A stretch of DNA of 64,000 nt from Roseomonas indoligenes (lineage in GTDB: Bacteria; Pseudomonadota; Alphaproteobacteria; Acetobacterales; Acetobacteraceae). Made by a program: the position numbers and the translations under genes. The notes beneath the pieces were generated by a model. That model saw only the letters and a program-made list of their open reading frames with translations. It was not told the origin of the DNA and did no database searches. Where the stretch lies: NCBI RefSeq assembly GCF_017813365.1, contig NZ_JAGIZA010000008.1:62001-126000 (forward strand), given 5' to 3'. Positions 35,798 through 44,337 of the stretch are shown here, piece by piece (within the stretch, counting starts at the first letter, position 1; every line of letters starts with the position of its first letter).

Positions 35798-37042
35798 CTA
35801 CTGGCCGAGTTCCGAGCGGCGTTGCGCACCCTCCACCTCAAGGCGGTTGCGCTCGTACTCCCGTTCCGCCGCCATGAGCTGGTAGTTCATTGGCAGATAC
35901 GGGTCGTAGACGGGATCGAATGCCGACGGCGGCATCAGGGTCAGATCCGCTGTCGTGCCCTGGAGGCCGCGCCGGTACGTCACCTCGCCGATGATCCATT
36001 CGGCCTCGGAGACCTTGCAGGACGGCACATGCACGGGGATGCGCTTGTTCGGCTGCCAGAGCTCACCGGCCTTGTCCCGCCAGCTGTCCACCCGCACCCG
36101 GATTGCCTCGCTGCGACCACGGCGGCGGGACGCCTCCCACTCGGCGCGAGCTTGGGCGATCTCCTTCGTGTCGTTCGGGCCGGCGTGCTCCATGAGGATT
36201 ACGAGGACCCGCTTATTGGGCACACCCTCATCCTTCGCCAGCCCGGACGGCGGCAGCATGCCGTTGCCGCCGGTGGCCAGGGAGAGCTGCGTGAACAGGC
36301 CCGCCGTGCTCTGCAGATAGACCCAGTATTCGCTGTAGCGCTGGTCGGCCGCGAGGGTGGTGGTGGCCGCAAGGACGTTCACGCGCTCCCGCACGCCGCT
36401 CGCATGCTTCTCGGTGCCGACGGGGGAGAGAACAAGGTTCCCGTCCGGGTCGTCGTAGGACAGCAGCTTGCCGAAGCGGCAGAGGCGATCGATGACCGAG
36501 AACGGCGTCTCGCCCGGGATGAGGTTTAGCTGCGGCACCAGCGGCCCGTCATCGCCGGAAACCGTGATGTCGTAGAATTCGGCGAGCGCCTCGGCGATGC
36601 CCTTCACCGTCTTGGCGTTGATCTGCCAGCCGGGGATGACCGCAGCACAGTCCACCAGTTCCCGGCACTTGCTGCGCCCGGTCACCTGGACCGTGTGGCT
36701 GCGCGCGTCGATGGCCGGCTGGTGCCGGTCAATGCGGCCGGTGATGACGGGGTCCTTGCCCAGCCGGACGATGCAGGGGTCACCCGGCATGAACGACAGG
36801 TCCGCCTCCCCCGGGAAGCGCTGCGTCAGGCTCAGGCTGAAGACCGAAGGCAGACGCTCGCAGCTGCGGGTAACGGCGATGCCGTCCCAGCCGCTCCAGA
36901 TGCGGCCGTTCACGATCAGGGAGAGGTCATCCGGATCAACGGCCGCCCCGGGCGCCGGCGGAGGCGGTAGGGGGAGGTCATTGGTGGCGGAGGCCGTCAC
37001 CGCAACCTCTGGCACCGCGAATGTGGCCGTGTCACTCGGCAT
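35798..37042 (-). CDS. Phage baseplate hub protein (Mu gp44/GpD-like)
   Basis: A 414-residue protein resembling contractile-tail hub proteins. Marks: DLSLIVNGRIWSGWDGIAVTRSCERLPSVFSLSLT (about residues 38-72), PGDPCIVRLGKDPVITGRID, then VQVTGRSKCRELVDCAA, and late IPVHVPSCKVSEAEWIIGEV and TADLTLMPPSAFDP. Hub proteins form the centre of the tail spike. It is the only tail gene recognised in the island, odd for a prophage; in a satellite it could alter the helper's tail. It overlaps the upstream gene by 11 bases. Confidence 0.78.
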   Translation of the reverse strand: MPSDTATFAVPEVAVTASATNDLPLPPPPAPGAAVDPDDLSLIVNGRIWSGWDGIAVTRSCERLPSVFSLSLTQRFPGEADLSFMPGDPCIVRLGKDPVITGRIDRHQPAIDARSHTVQVTGRSKCRELVDCAAVIPGWQINAKTVKGIAEALAEFYDITVSGDDGPLVPQLNLIPGETPFSVIDRLCRFGKLLSYDDPDGNLVLSPVGTEKHASGVRERVNVLAATTTLAADQRYSEYWVYLQSTAGLFTQLSLATGGNGMLPPSGLAKDEGVPNKRVLVILMEHAGPNDTKEIAQARAEWEASRRRGRSEAIRVRVDSWRDKAGELWQPNKRIPVHVPSCKVSEAEWIIGEVTYRRGLQGTTADLTLMPPSAFDPVYDPYLPMNYQLMAAEREYERNRLEVEGAQRRSELGQ

Positions 37043-37247
37043 GCTCGTGCTCCTTCAAGACAGATGCGCGATGCGCGTGGAAGCCGCGGACCAAGCCGAC
37101 GGTGAGGGGATCGGGGTGGGGCAGGTCCGGGCCAACCGGCGCGGCGTAGTGCTCGGCCATCGCTGCTGCCTCGCCTGCGTCGTGGTTCGTCTCAGCCTTC
37201 CAGCGGGCAGCAAGGGCAGAGAGCGTGCGGGACGCGTCCGTGCTCAT
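37032..37247 (-). CDS. Small hypothetical protein (71 residues)
   Basis: ATG 37247 overlaps the DUF927 gene stop (ATGA). Helical and charged, with many His residues (GFHAHRASVLKEHEHAE). No known motif; tight coupling on both sides supports it. Confidence 0.55.
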   Translation of the reverse strand: MSTDASRTLSALAARWKAETNHDAGEAAAMAEHYAAPVGPDLPHPDPLTVGLVRGFHAHRASVLKEHEHAE

Positions 37248-39298
37248 GGCAGACTGCCCTTCGCTGTCTCTGGATCCCCGATGAGATCAGCCTTGATGAC
37301 GTAGACGCGGGGGCGGCCCACGCCGGGGATGGTCTCGCGCCGGGCCAGGTTCTTGTCTTCGCCGGCGCTGAGGAACCCCTCGGCCCGGAGCGTCCGCGCT
37401 GCCTCGGTCGGATCCACGCCCGCCTCCCGGCAGAGCTCGCGCCAGACTTCGGGGGAGATCAGGTATTCGTCGCGCCCATCGGCCTGCCGGCGCCGCCAGC
37501 CAGCCCGTTTGATGACCGGCCTTTCCGGGTGGCTCTCAACCCAGCCGCTGCTGTTCAGGCCGCGCTCAAAGTGGATGCCGACGAAGCGTGACGCGCCATG
37601 CTCTGTCAGGAACAACCGCACCGCCCGGACGTGCTGCGTCTCCTCAGTCGCGCCGCCGCCACCGCGCTTCTCCACCCACCGCGCCAGCATCGCCGCCGCC
37701 GCGCGGAAGGCCTCGTCCTCCGGCCAGGGCAGGATGTCCCAGAGGGTGGCGAGCTCGCCGGCCAGGGCCACCAGGGCGCAGCGCCGTGCTACGTCCCGAA
37801 CCTGCGGATCCGCATCCGCTGGCAGGATGGCGAGGACCCGCTCCCGCATGGCAATCGCGGCCTCGGACAGCCCTGCCGCGTCGTCGCGCCGCACCTCAGC
37901 CAGCTTCGCGACGAAGGCCCGCGCGGCATGCCCGTGGTGCCGGCGCACTGCGGCGTGCAGGTCGGTCATCAGCTCGCCAAGCGTCGCGCGCCCGTGCAGC
38001 GCGGGCCAGGAGGTGCCGCCGTCTACGCTGATGGAGGGGAGCCGCACCTCGGCCCCAGCCGGGAGAGACTGCCCCGTGCGGGAGACGACGGTGGCGATGT
38101 CGAGCTCGCCCGTGCTGAGGATGAAGGTCCGCCAGGTGCGGCGGCGCTGCGCCGTGGTGTCGCGCCGCATGCGACCCTTGCCGCTTTCGTTCGCCAGCAT
38201 GTAGCAGGCGGAGGCCACCTCCCGCGGGTCGGCCTGATGCAGCTCGTCCAGCCCGAGCACCCCGTCGCCGGCCTCCTCGGCCGCGCCCTCCAGCCCGTTC
38301 GCCGTGCTCCGCCAGTCCCGCAGCATCGCCCCCTTCACCGGAGGCCCCCAGACGGAGAGGGCGAGACGCAGCGCCAGGGTCTTCCCGACCTTGCTGCGGC
38401 CGGTGATGTGGAACCCGCCGGACGGTTCCCCGCAGGCGTCCAGCAGCGGCCCGGCAAAGGCAGCGGCGAGGAGGAAGGCGGCCATCGGGTTACCGGCAGC
38501 GGGCGCGGCCACCTCCACCTTCCACCCGTCCAGCGTGCCGGCCTGCGCGACCATCTGCACCGCGTTCTCGGGTGGTGCCTTCATCACCAGCGTCTCGGCC
38601 GTGGCACCGATCACCGCACCGTCGGGCAGGATGTAGGCGGCCTCATCGGTGCCCACCGCGTGCCAGCCGGCCCGCGACACCAGCGTGACCCGGGAGCCGG
38701 CCTGGACGCCGCCCAGGGCCTCGCGCAGCAGCATGCGGGCGGCGGGGTTGGGCGAAACCCGCAGTCCCCGCTCCAGCAGCGCCGCCTCCAGCTCGCCGGG
38801 CGCGGTGACCAGCAGGCGGGCCGGCATGGGCCAGGTGTGGATCCGCCCGTCGCGGTCCTTCCACCGCAGCCATAGGCCCCAGCCCTCGCCGGCGGCGTCC
38901 CGCCCCTCGCCCAGCACCTCCAGCGGTGCGCAGAGCCAGACGGACCCCGCCTCGCCCTGGTCGGCGTAGAGCCCGTCCCGCTCCATGTCGAAGCCGTGCG
39001 GCCAGCGCACCTCGCCGGGCTCTGGCGGTGCCTTGCGGCGGGTGGTGGTGGCGTCCTCTCGGCGCCGGCGGGCGCGCTCGGCCCTCACCAGCTTGTCGAG
39101 GGCGGCGAGGGACAGGCCGCAATCGCGCGCCGCGGCCTTCCGCTGCTGCTGGTAGTCGGGCTCGGACAGCCCGGTTAGGCGAACCACCTCCAGGGCGATG
39201 TCGGCGCGAGAGGTGTTGCTGCTCTCCTCCGACGCATCGCTCGCGGCGCTCGCGAAGCCCTGGAACGCGGTGTCCTCGTCCATGCGCGCGTCCATCAC
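37244..39298 (-). CDS. DUF927-domain helicase-like ATPase
   Basis: A 684-residue protein. After an N-terminal helical part comes the DUF927 region (WRTFILSTGEL downstream of AAFLLAAAFAGPLLDACGEPSG), with a Walker A motif GRSKVGKTLAL (about residue 300) and an acidic Walker B VLGLDELHQ. DUF927 proteins are ring-type helicases of plasmids, phages and islands and often pair with a primase, here the preceding gene (GTGA overlap at 39295-39298). Starts at GTG 39298 or ATG 39295. It probably opens DNA when the island replicates. Confidence 0.82.
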   Translation of the reverse strand: MMDARMDEDTAFQGFASAASDASEESSNTSRADIALEVVRLTGLSEPDYQQQRKAAARDCGLSLAALDKLVRAERARRRREDATTTRRKAPPEPGEVRWPHGFDMERDGLYADQGEAGSVWLCAPLEVLGEGRDAAGEGWGLWLRWKDRDGRIHTWPMPARLLVTAPGELEAALLERGLRVSPNPAARMLLREALGGVQAGSRVTLVSRAGWHAVGTDEAAYILPDGAVIGATAETLVMKAPPENAVQMVAQAGTLDGWKVEVAAPAAGNPMAAFLLAAAFAGPLLDACGEPSGGFHITGRSKVGKTLALRLALSVWGPPVKGAMLRDWRSTANGLEGAAEEAGDGVLGLDELHQADPREVASACYMLANESGKGRMRRDTTAQRRRTWRTFILSTGELDIATVVSRTGQSLPAGAEVRLPSISVDGGTSWPALHGRATLGELMTDLHAAVRRHHGHAARAFVAKLAEVRRDDAAGLSEAAIAMRERVLAILPADADPQVRDVARRCALVALAGELATLWDILPWPEDEAFRAAAAMLARWVEKRGGGGATEETQHVRAVRLFLTEHGASRFVGIHFERGLNSSGWVESHPERPVIKRAGWRRRQADGRDEYLISPEVWRELCREAGVDPTEAARTLRAEGFLSAGEDKNLARRETIPGVGRPRVYVIKADLIGDPETAKGSLP

Positions 39299-40305
39299 TC
39301 GCGCCCTCCGGTGGGCAGGTTGCCGCTGTCGGTTCGCTGCGACACGGCCCAGGCCGCGATCTTCGCCCCTTCGCCCTTGGGTTTCCCGGCCTGCTCCAGC
39401 GCCCCGTCCACGGCGCGGATCACCTCGTCGGCGGTCATCAGTCCGGCCACCACGAACCGGGCCAGCCCCCAGGCCTCAGACACTGCGGTCGGGTGCCGGC
39501 TGTCCACCGGCGCCGTCGCGATGTTGCTGCAGGCCCGCATCAGCGCGGTGCGGACGTAGCGGTCACTGCTGCCCGTGCTGGCGGCGTTGCGCGTGCGGTT
39601 CTCGTTGGCGGGAGGGCGGGAAGGTGGCTGCAGTTCCTCCTCCGTGGGGCAGGGCACCGCGTCCAGTCCGGGCAGCATCGCCAGGCGACGCGGCAGCGGA
39701 TCCAGCATGTCCACGAAGAGGGGCGCGGCCGTGTAGGTGACCTGCGCGGCGCGGAGGGTACTTGGGTCCACCCCCGGCACCCCGCGCAGCCAGCGCTGGC
39801 ACTCGATGCCGGTGAGCGGCCGCTCCAGCAGGAACCAGAGGCGAAGGCGGAGACCGGGCTTGATTGCGTGGCCAGCGGTGGCCTGGACGATGCAGGCGAC
39901 GCTGTGAAAGGCGTCGGGCATCGTCAGCCGGGCCAGGATGCCGCAGGCCTCCAGATCGCGGCGGTCCATGTCCTCCGGTGCGGGAATGCCGTCGCAGTCC
40001 AGCGCCACCCACAGGCGGGGCGCGTCGGTCAGCGTCGGCACCTCGCCCGTCTCCTTGTCGGGGTGAACCAGGCGCCGGACACCCTTGGCGTGCGACGGAT
40101 CCACTATTGCGCCGCGCACGACGCAGTGCTCGGGACGGTGGGCGAGGGCGGCCAGGTGGTCGCGCAGCCCTTCCAGGTCGCCGAACCGGAGTGTGTGCAT
40201 GTCGTAGAGGCGGGCGCGGTCGTAACCCTCGACGTCGCCGCCGGCGCGGATCAGCTTCGCCAGGCGCCGGCCGCGGCTGCGGAGGATGGTGAGGCTGTCG
40301 ATCAA
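39295..40305 (-). CDS. Primase-like protein of the island
   Basis: A 336-residue protein with an archaeo-eukaryotic-primase look: LWVALDCDGIPAPED (about residues 96-110, acidic metal-site candidate), then HAIKPGLRLRLWFLLERPLTG and AQVTYTAAPLFVDM, then a linker (PANENRTRNAASTG) and a helical C-terminal domain. TTG 40305 overlaps the previous stop. Beside the DUF927 helicase it probably primes island replication. Catalytic residues are inferred by position, so the exact class is open. Confidence 0.65.
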   Translation of the reverse strand: MIDSLTILRSRGRRLAKLIRAGGDVEGYDRARLYDMHTLRFGDLEGLRDHLAALAHRPEHCVVRGAIVDPSHAKGVRRLVHPDKETGEVPTLTDAPRLWVALDCDGIPAPEDMDRRDLEACGILARLTMPDAFHSVACIVQATAGHAIKPGLRLRLWFLLERPLTGIECQRWLRGVPGVDPSTLRAAQVTYTAAPLFVDMLDPLPRRLAMLPGLDAVPCPTEEELQPPSRPPANENRTRNAASTGSSDRYVRTALMRACSNIATAPVDSRHPTAVSEAWGLARFVVAGLMTADEVIRAVDGALEQAGKPKGEGAKIAAWAVSQRTDSGNLPTGGRE

Positions 40306-40547
40306 TGCCGGCCCTCCATCTCGGCCTTGGCAGCGAGGGCGGCGGCGATGGTGGCAAAGGCGCGGAGCATCGGGCGGCGGGTGATGCTGCCAGGACCAGG
40401 CGGCACCTCCAGCATCACGCGCGGCTCGCCGTCGTCATGCAGTGCGGCAGGCAAATGCATAAGCCTGATCGGCGCATAGATCGTGGGCGCGGCCTTCACG
40501 CGGCGGCGCTTGATCCGGGTGGTCTTCTGCATGGTGGTGGTCTCCAT
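40302..40547 (-). CDS. Small basic protein
   Basis: 81 residues from ATG 40547, or 76 from ATG 40532, which has GGAG eight bases upstream. Basic start (TTRIKRRRVKAAPTIYAP), helical end (AFATIAAALAAKAEMEGRH). The primase gene's start overlaps its stop. Unknown. Confidence 0.5.
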   Translation of the reverse strand: METTTMQKTTRIKRRRVKAAPTIYAPIRLMHLPAALHDDGEPRVMLEVPPGPGSITRRPMLRAFATIAAALAAKAEMEGRH

Positions 40548-40677
40548 CGGCGGGGACCACGGAAAGGACTGGAAAGCCGGCGTGCGATGCGCTACATGCG
40601 GGGTGCGTAGTGTCCCGATCCAGTAGCGTAGATTTCCCGCAGCCCGCCCGGTCCCCGCCGTGGCGGGTTTTGCGTTT

Positions 40678-40884
40678 CTAGGCGGCGGTCCGGCGGGCGA
40701 TGGGCAGCCCATCCACCAGTGAGCGGAGAGACGGCGCCGGGATCAGCGTCTTGCTGCCCAGCTTACGCGCCTCCAGCTGGCCTTCCTTGATCAACTCAAA
40801 GATCCGCGTCCGGCCGATGCCCGTGCTGGCCACGGCTTCGGCGACGGTGAACGCGATCTTCTCCGGTGAACTACGCGTCTTCAT
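40678..40884 (-). CDS. AlpA/excisionase-type helix-turn-helix protein
   Basis: A 68-residue protein with a MerR-like winged helix: IAFTVAEAVASTGIGRTRIFELIKEG, then QLEARKLGSKTLIPAPSLRSLVDGLP. This is the HTH_17 pattern of AlpA-like regulators and excisionases that bend DNA and control integrase in P4-like satellites. ATG 40884. It lies at the head of the replication genes, so it may trigger excision and replication. Confidence 0.75.
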   Translation of the reverse strand: MKTRSSPEKIAFTVAEAVASTGIGRTRIFELIKEGQLEARKLGSKTLIPAPSLRSLVDGLPIARRTAA

Positions 40885-40982
40885 GGTTCGACCCGTGCTG
40901 CTGTGGACGGGTGCGAACTTGAGACTTCGTGCCTTCGCCCATAACGACGGATGCTCGCGGGAAGGTTTGGTCCTGACAAAAC

Positions 40983-41561
40983 CTAGGGGTGAGGTTGTGT
41001 CAGCTGTTCGGTAAGCTTGCGTCCGTTGGCAATCCGCCTCGCTGCAGCACGATGATCCCGAGGCCCATTCCCCAGACCACGAAAACGCCTTACTTCCTCT
41101 ACGCCTTCCGTAGAGGTCAGACCGCGCGCCTTCGCCTCGCGAAACATGCGCCAGTCCTCCAAGCTCTCCCATGTTGAGACCGCGCGCTTGAATGCGTTCC
41201 AGCCACTGCCGGTCAATCCGAGCGCACGTGGAAGCAGTTCCAGCGTGTCCCTCGCGCTCAGCCCTTCGGACGCCCGACCGCGAGCGATATGACGATCGAA
41301 ATACTTGTCCGCGAGTTCGCCAACGTTGAGAGCGCATTCCAGCAAGTATTGCGCGCACCAAGCAGGGATCTGGACGGTCTGCTCGTCCTTCACTGTTGCC
41401 GGGTCGTATGCCTCCCAGGCACCACGCCCCCCAAGGAGGAGCGCTAGTGCTTGCCATACAGCAAGGTTGTTGCCTGTGAGGTTCGCAACGCGCCGCAACT
41501 CGGTCAGCTGCGCGGCTTTGTCCGCACCACCCGGCGGCAGAGCCGGCTCTCCTGTATCCAC
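40983..41561 (-). CDS. Hypothetical protein (192 residues)
   Basis: GTG 41561 is chosen because GGAG lies just upstream and the protein-like part begins soon after (LTELRRVANLTGNNLAVWQALALLLGGRGAWEAY). Mostly helical, then charged; no known motif. The 216 bases upstream to 41777 hold no gene I trust and may carry a promoter for the replication genes. Confidence 0.55.
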   Translation of the reverse strand: MDTGEPALPPGGADKAAQLTELRRVANLTGNNLAVWQALALLLGGRGAWEAYDPATVKDEQTVQIPAWCAQYLLECALNVGELADKYFDRHIARGRASEGLSARDTLELLPRALGLTGSGWNAFKRAVSTWESLEDWRMFREAKARGLTSTEGVEEVRRFRGLGNGPRDHRAAARRIANGRKLTEQLTQPHP

Positions 41562-41777
41562 TTGGCACTCCGCAGCACACCCCGCGTGTGAGCGGCAGGG
41601 CGGCCGGGGCGGAGGTCCCGGCGCAAAGGGTGGCCACCCCCGCCCTGCCAATGCCGAGTGTAGCAGGCCGGAGCGCGGCGATCACGCCGCGGCCCGGCCC
41701 ACCATCGTCCAGCACCCCTTCCAGCACCCGATAGGTGGCGCCGGAGGAGAGGATGGATGCCGTGTCCTGGGCCTGCC

Positions 41778-41927
41778 TCATCGGCCGAACGTGCCCAGGA
41801 CCAGGACCGCCGCGCCCGGAACCAGCCAGCGCGGAACACGCGACCCGGCGCCGATCGTAACCACCGTCACACCAGCGGAGAGAGCGAGGCCTGGAGCTGC
41901 CAGCCAAAGTGGGAGGAAGCCGGTCAT
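41778..41927 (-). CDS. 49-residue two-helix membrane protein
   Basis: MTGFLPLWLAAPGLALSAGV, then TVVTIGAG, a loop, and WLVPGAAVLVLGTFG: two hydrophobic segments in a protein of only 49 residues. Its ATG overlaps the upstream stop (ATGA at 41924-41927), the same coupling used by its neighbours. It could be holin-like or a helper to the upstream exported protein. Confidence 0.6.
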   Translation of the reverse strand: MTGFLPLWLAAPGLALSAGVTVVTIGAGSRVPRWLVPGAAVLVLGTFGR

Positions 41928-42412
41928 GCCACGCCTCCCCGCTGAGCAGCGCGCGCGGCAGCCAGGATCGCAGGTGTCAGCGGCGCGCGCGGACGGGCCT
42001 CAGGCAGCGTCTCCGCCCCCAGCAGGTCGCGGAGCAGGCTCCAGGCCACCAGGGCATCCCCGTCGCGGTTGAGGTGGATGAGGCCGTTCGCGCGGTCGCC
42101 GCCGGCCAACCAGTCCGCTACCGCCTCGGCCTTTCTTCTCAGGCCTTCCGGGGTTCTGGCGGGGAGCGCAGCCGCGAGGGCCAGCATCCCCTCCTCCGGC
42201 GGCACGGCGAATACCGGATCCGCGTTGAGGTAGGCGACCGTCTCAGCGTCGGGGTTGAGCCGCGTCTCGCGCGCCTCGTCCAGCAGGGCAATCAGCTCGC
42301 CGTCCAACTCGGTGGCCTTGGTGGACCCGGCGGCCGGGGCAGCCAGCAGGAGCGCCGCGCTGCTCGCCCCTGACAGGAGCGCGCGGCGGTTCGGGGGGGC
42401 GCGTCGGGTCAT
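41924..42412 (-). CDS. Exported protein with Tat-like signal
   Basis: A 162-residue protein. Start ATG 42412 (ATGA overlap with the gene before). The N-terminus MTRRAPPNRRALLSGASSAALLLAAPAAG has an arginine pair and a hydrophobic core, like a twin-arginine signal. The mature part is helical (LDGELIALLDEARETRLNPDAE) and has no known motif. Exported proteins are unusual in a replication operon; it may act on the cell envelope. Confidence 0.6.
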   Translation of the reverse strand: MTRRAPPNRRALLSGASSAALLLAAPAAGSTKATELDGELIALLDEARETRLNPDAETVAYLNADPVFAVPPEEGMLALAAALPARTPEGLRRKAEAVADWLAGGDRANGLIHLNRDGDALVAWSLLRDLLGAETLPEARPRAPLTPAILAAARAAQRGGVA

Positions 42413-42636
42413 GTTCCGGCCCCCCGGCCGCGGCTGTGATCTTCCGCGAAGTGCGCCGCCTCGTTGATCATGGGGAGCAGCCGCTCGGCCACCCACTGGA
42501 TGCACAGGCCGGATCTCTCGCGCTCAAGCGGGTCGTGGGCTTGGACGGTAATGGTGGCGAGGAAGTCGATGGCGCGCACGCCGAGCTCGATCTCCATCAG
42601 CTTCTCGTCGAGCTTAGCGAAGGCCTCCCCGCTCAT
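42409..42636 (-). CDS. Small helical protein (75 residues)
   Basis: ATG 42636 overlaps the upstream stop. Helical and acidic (EAFAKLDEKLMEIELGVRAIDFLATI). No motif recognised. Coupled on both sides. Confidence 0.55.
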   Translation of the reverse strand: MSGEAFAKLDEKLMEIELGVRAIDFLATITVQAHDPLERERSGLCIQWVAERLLPMINEAAHFAEDHSRGRGAGT

Positions 42637-43055
42637 GCCCAGGCCCTCCCGAACAGGCCGCGCAGGTTCGCCGGCACTGGAGCGCCTACACGGCGGTAAG
42701 CGGCGACCATCTGGCGGCGGGTGGGGCGATGTACGGTATCGCACACACGGTCAGGGGCGAGGGTGACGGGCTGGGCGCTTGCCTCCTCAGGCTCATCCTC
42801 GCCATCGCAGTCCGGCTCCAGGTCCATGACGGGGCGATCGGCCGCGTCCAGGAAGCCGATCAGGTAGGCCGCGCCATCCATGGCAGCGCGCGCCTCGTCC
42901 AGCAGTTCCTCCGCCTTCCTACCCATCTCGACGCGGAGCTTCGGGGTCATGACGGTAGCAGCGAAGGGGAGGGGTCTTCTTCTCGGGTCGTGCGCCAGGT
43001 CAGCATGAACTCTTCTGGGCAGGGCGCCGGGCGTGATATGGGCGTGAGTAGCCAT
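42633..43055 (-). CDS. First gene of the leftward operon, hypothetical (140 residues)
   Basis: ATG 43055 is chosen because GGAGG lies upstream. The middle is helical (RVEMGRKAEELLDEARAAMDGAAYLIGFLDAA), followed by an acidic stretch and a basic end (RRQMVAAYRRVGAPVP). It is divergent from the RHH repressor gene; the operator at 43126-43182 lies between them and could control this operon. Confidence 0.55.
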   Translation of the reverse strand: MATHAHITPGALPRRVHADLAHDPRRRPLPFAATVMTPKLRVEMGRKAEELLDEARAAMDGAAYLIGFLDAADRPVMDLEPDCDGEDEPEEASAQPVTLAPDRVCDTVHRPTRRQMVAAYRRVGAPVPANLRGLFGRAWA

Positions 43056-43125
43056 AGTCGCGTTGCCTCCAGCATCGCGGTTGCGGTTAGGCCGGGCGCG
43101 GAGGTGCAAACTCCTTGCTCGGCCG

Positions 43126-43182
43126 CTTACATCTTCTTACAGTGCAAGTGGCCCAGTCAAGTGAAATGTAAGCAGGTGTAAG
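43126..43182. promoter_or_regulatory. Inverted pair of double CTTACA sites (RHH operator)
   Basis: CTTACATCTTCTTACA (43126-43141) is answered by TGTAAGCAGGTGTAAG (43167-43182). Each arm has two 6-base half-sites ten bases apart, and the arms are inverted across 25 bases. It ends one base before the ATG of the RHH gene. Short, evenly spaced half-sites are typical RHH targets. Confidence 0.72.
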
Positions 43183-43183
43183 T

Positions 43184-43345
43184 ATGGCGAAGTCAGCGAT
43201 GCTGGCGCTTCGGGTAAGCCCGGAAGTTCGAGAGGCACTTACCGTGGCAGCTGCCGAAGATGATCGCAGCGTGTCCAACTTGGTGGAGCGGATCCTGTCG
43301 ATGTGGCTCCGCGAGAAGGGCTACTTGGCGCAGGCAGCCGAATGA
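43184..43345 (+). CDS. Ribbon-helix-helix repressor (53 residues)
   Basis: MAKSAMLALRVSPEVREALT, then VAAAEDDRSVSNLVERILSMWL: a beta strand (MLALRVS) and two helices with the RSVSNLVE turn, the classic Arc/CopG fold at full size. The operator overlaps its own ribosome-site region, so it is probably autoregulated and may also repress the divergent phage-type operon, acting as the island's master repressor. Coupled by ATGA to the XRE gene that follows. Confidence 0.75.
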   Translation: MAKSAMLALRVSPEVREALTVAAAEDDRSVSNLVERILSMWLREKGYLAQAAE

Positions 43346-43566
43346 CGCCCGGACAATGCCGCTCGGCACGGACCGGCTTAGCCTGGGACCTAAAGAAGCT
43401 CGCCGCGTTGGCGCTGGTAACTGTGGCCGTGGTCGAGAGGTTCGAAAGAGGCGAGAGGGTTGAGCCAGAAGCTGTTTCCAGGCTTGAAGCTGCTCTCGAA
43501 AGCGCGGGTGTGGAGTTTATAGGAGGGCAAGCGCCTGGCGTGCTGCTCAGGAAGGGCGCGCCATGA
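43342..43566 (+). CDS. Small XRE-type regulator, unit 1
   Basis: A 74-residue member of the family starting MTPEQCRAAR..LGW. Here: MTPGQCRSARTGLAWDLKKL, a turn region ending in FERGERVEP, then SRLEAALESAGVEFI and a short tail. The ATG overlaps the RHH stop. It is the first of eight related units in 4 kb and one of three intact ones. The recognition helix is less canonical than in units 7 and 8. Confidence 0.7.
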   Translation: MTPGQCRSARTGLAWDLKKLAALALVTVAVVERFERGERVEPEAVSRLEAALESAGVEFIGGQAPGVLLRKGAP

Positions 43567-43622
43567 GCGACACGCCGTTTTGGCCCGAACGGTAGACTTC
43601 CTGGGCTCGGGGGCGTGATCGA

Positions 43623-43814
43623 GTGATACCAGAGCAGTGCCGCACTGCCCGGGAAATTCTCGGCTGAAACCTGCAGTGACTGGGCGTCCGTTCAGGTCGT
43701 AGCGGCAGCCCGGTGAGAGCCTTCGATACTTAAGCTCGTCCATTGAAGCCGAAAACTGTCCAGGCCATCCGCACCGCCCTCGAAGGCGTCGGCGGCGAGT
43801 TCAGCGCCGGATAG
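43623..43814 (+). pseudogene. Decayed XRE regulator, unit 2
   Basis: Aligns with unit 7 from VIPEQCRTAREILG to ALEGVGGEF with no insertions or deletions, but has in-frame stops where unit 7 has W15, R19 and R37 (TGA, TGA, TAA), and a final TAG after EFSAG. A clean case of point-mutation decay. Confidence 0.85.
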
Positions 43815-43894
43815 GTCGGCGAAGTGCCTGCGGAACTGACGACCTACCCAGTCCGGCCTTGCGTCTGTTCCCCTACTGAAACAAGATTGTAGCT

Positions 43895-44197
43895 GTGGAT
43901 TGGCCGCCTCACACACTCAGGCAGTTTCGCCGCAGGCTTCACGGCCCGTCATGGCTGAGGCGCGTCATCGCCTGCTGCTGGATAAGTATGGCCTCTCTGA
44001 TGATCCTTGGGGTCCTCGCCTTCACGATCGCATCTCTCGGTTTCGGAGTACCGATCCGGGACACAGAGACCCACCAGCCGATTGGCACGCTGAAGCTGCT
44101 CTGGATCACCGTGCTCGGCCTCGGCAGCGGCCTATTCTGGCTCGGCGCAGGTATATTCCTCTACAGATCGGCCTCACGCCGGGAGGACGTCAGCTGA
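43895..44197 (+). CDS. Small membrane protein
   Basis: 100 residues from GTG 43895. Two hydrophobic helices: ISMASLMILGVLAFTIASLGF and LLWITVLGLGSGLFWLGAGIFL, with a basic start. No family recognised. It sits between a decayed XRE unit and an XRE tail, like the other cargo genes. Confidence 0.6.
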   Translation: MDWPPHTLRQFRRRLHGPSWLRRVIACCWISMASLMILGVLAFTIASLGFGVPIRDTETHQPIGTLKLLWITVLGLGSGLFWLGAGIFLYRSASRREDVS

Positions 44198-44337
44198 CAG
44201 CCCTGTTCTTTGGATCTCACGCATTCTTATGTGTAAACCTGTTGCCCACCTTTCGACGATCACCAACAGCATCTACCGGCAGTACAGCCCCGACCAAGCC
44301 GAATGTAGCCACGCAGCAAGGGGCGGTTTTGCCGCTA

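Noticed and set aside
40678-41781. A 368-codon frame joining an ATG at 41781 (ATGA overlap with the 49-residue gene) to the AlpA-like protein
   Set aside because: The middle is Cys/Arg/Ser-rich and lies over a better gene with its own ribosome site. The first 50 residues may still be real, but I cannot fix an end.
42636-42744. Longer N-terminus for the 75-residue protein
   Set aside because: The added residues are Pro/Arg-rich and overlap the upstream gene, while ATG 42636 is coupled by ATGA.
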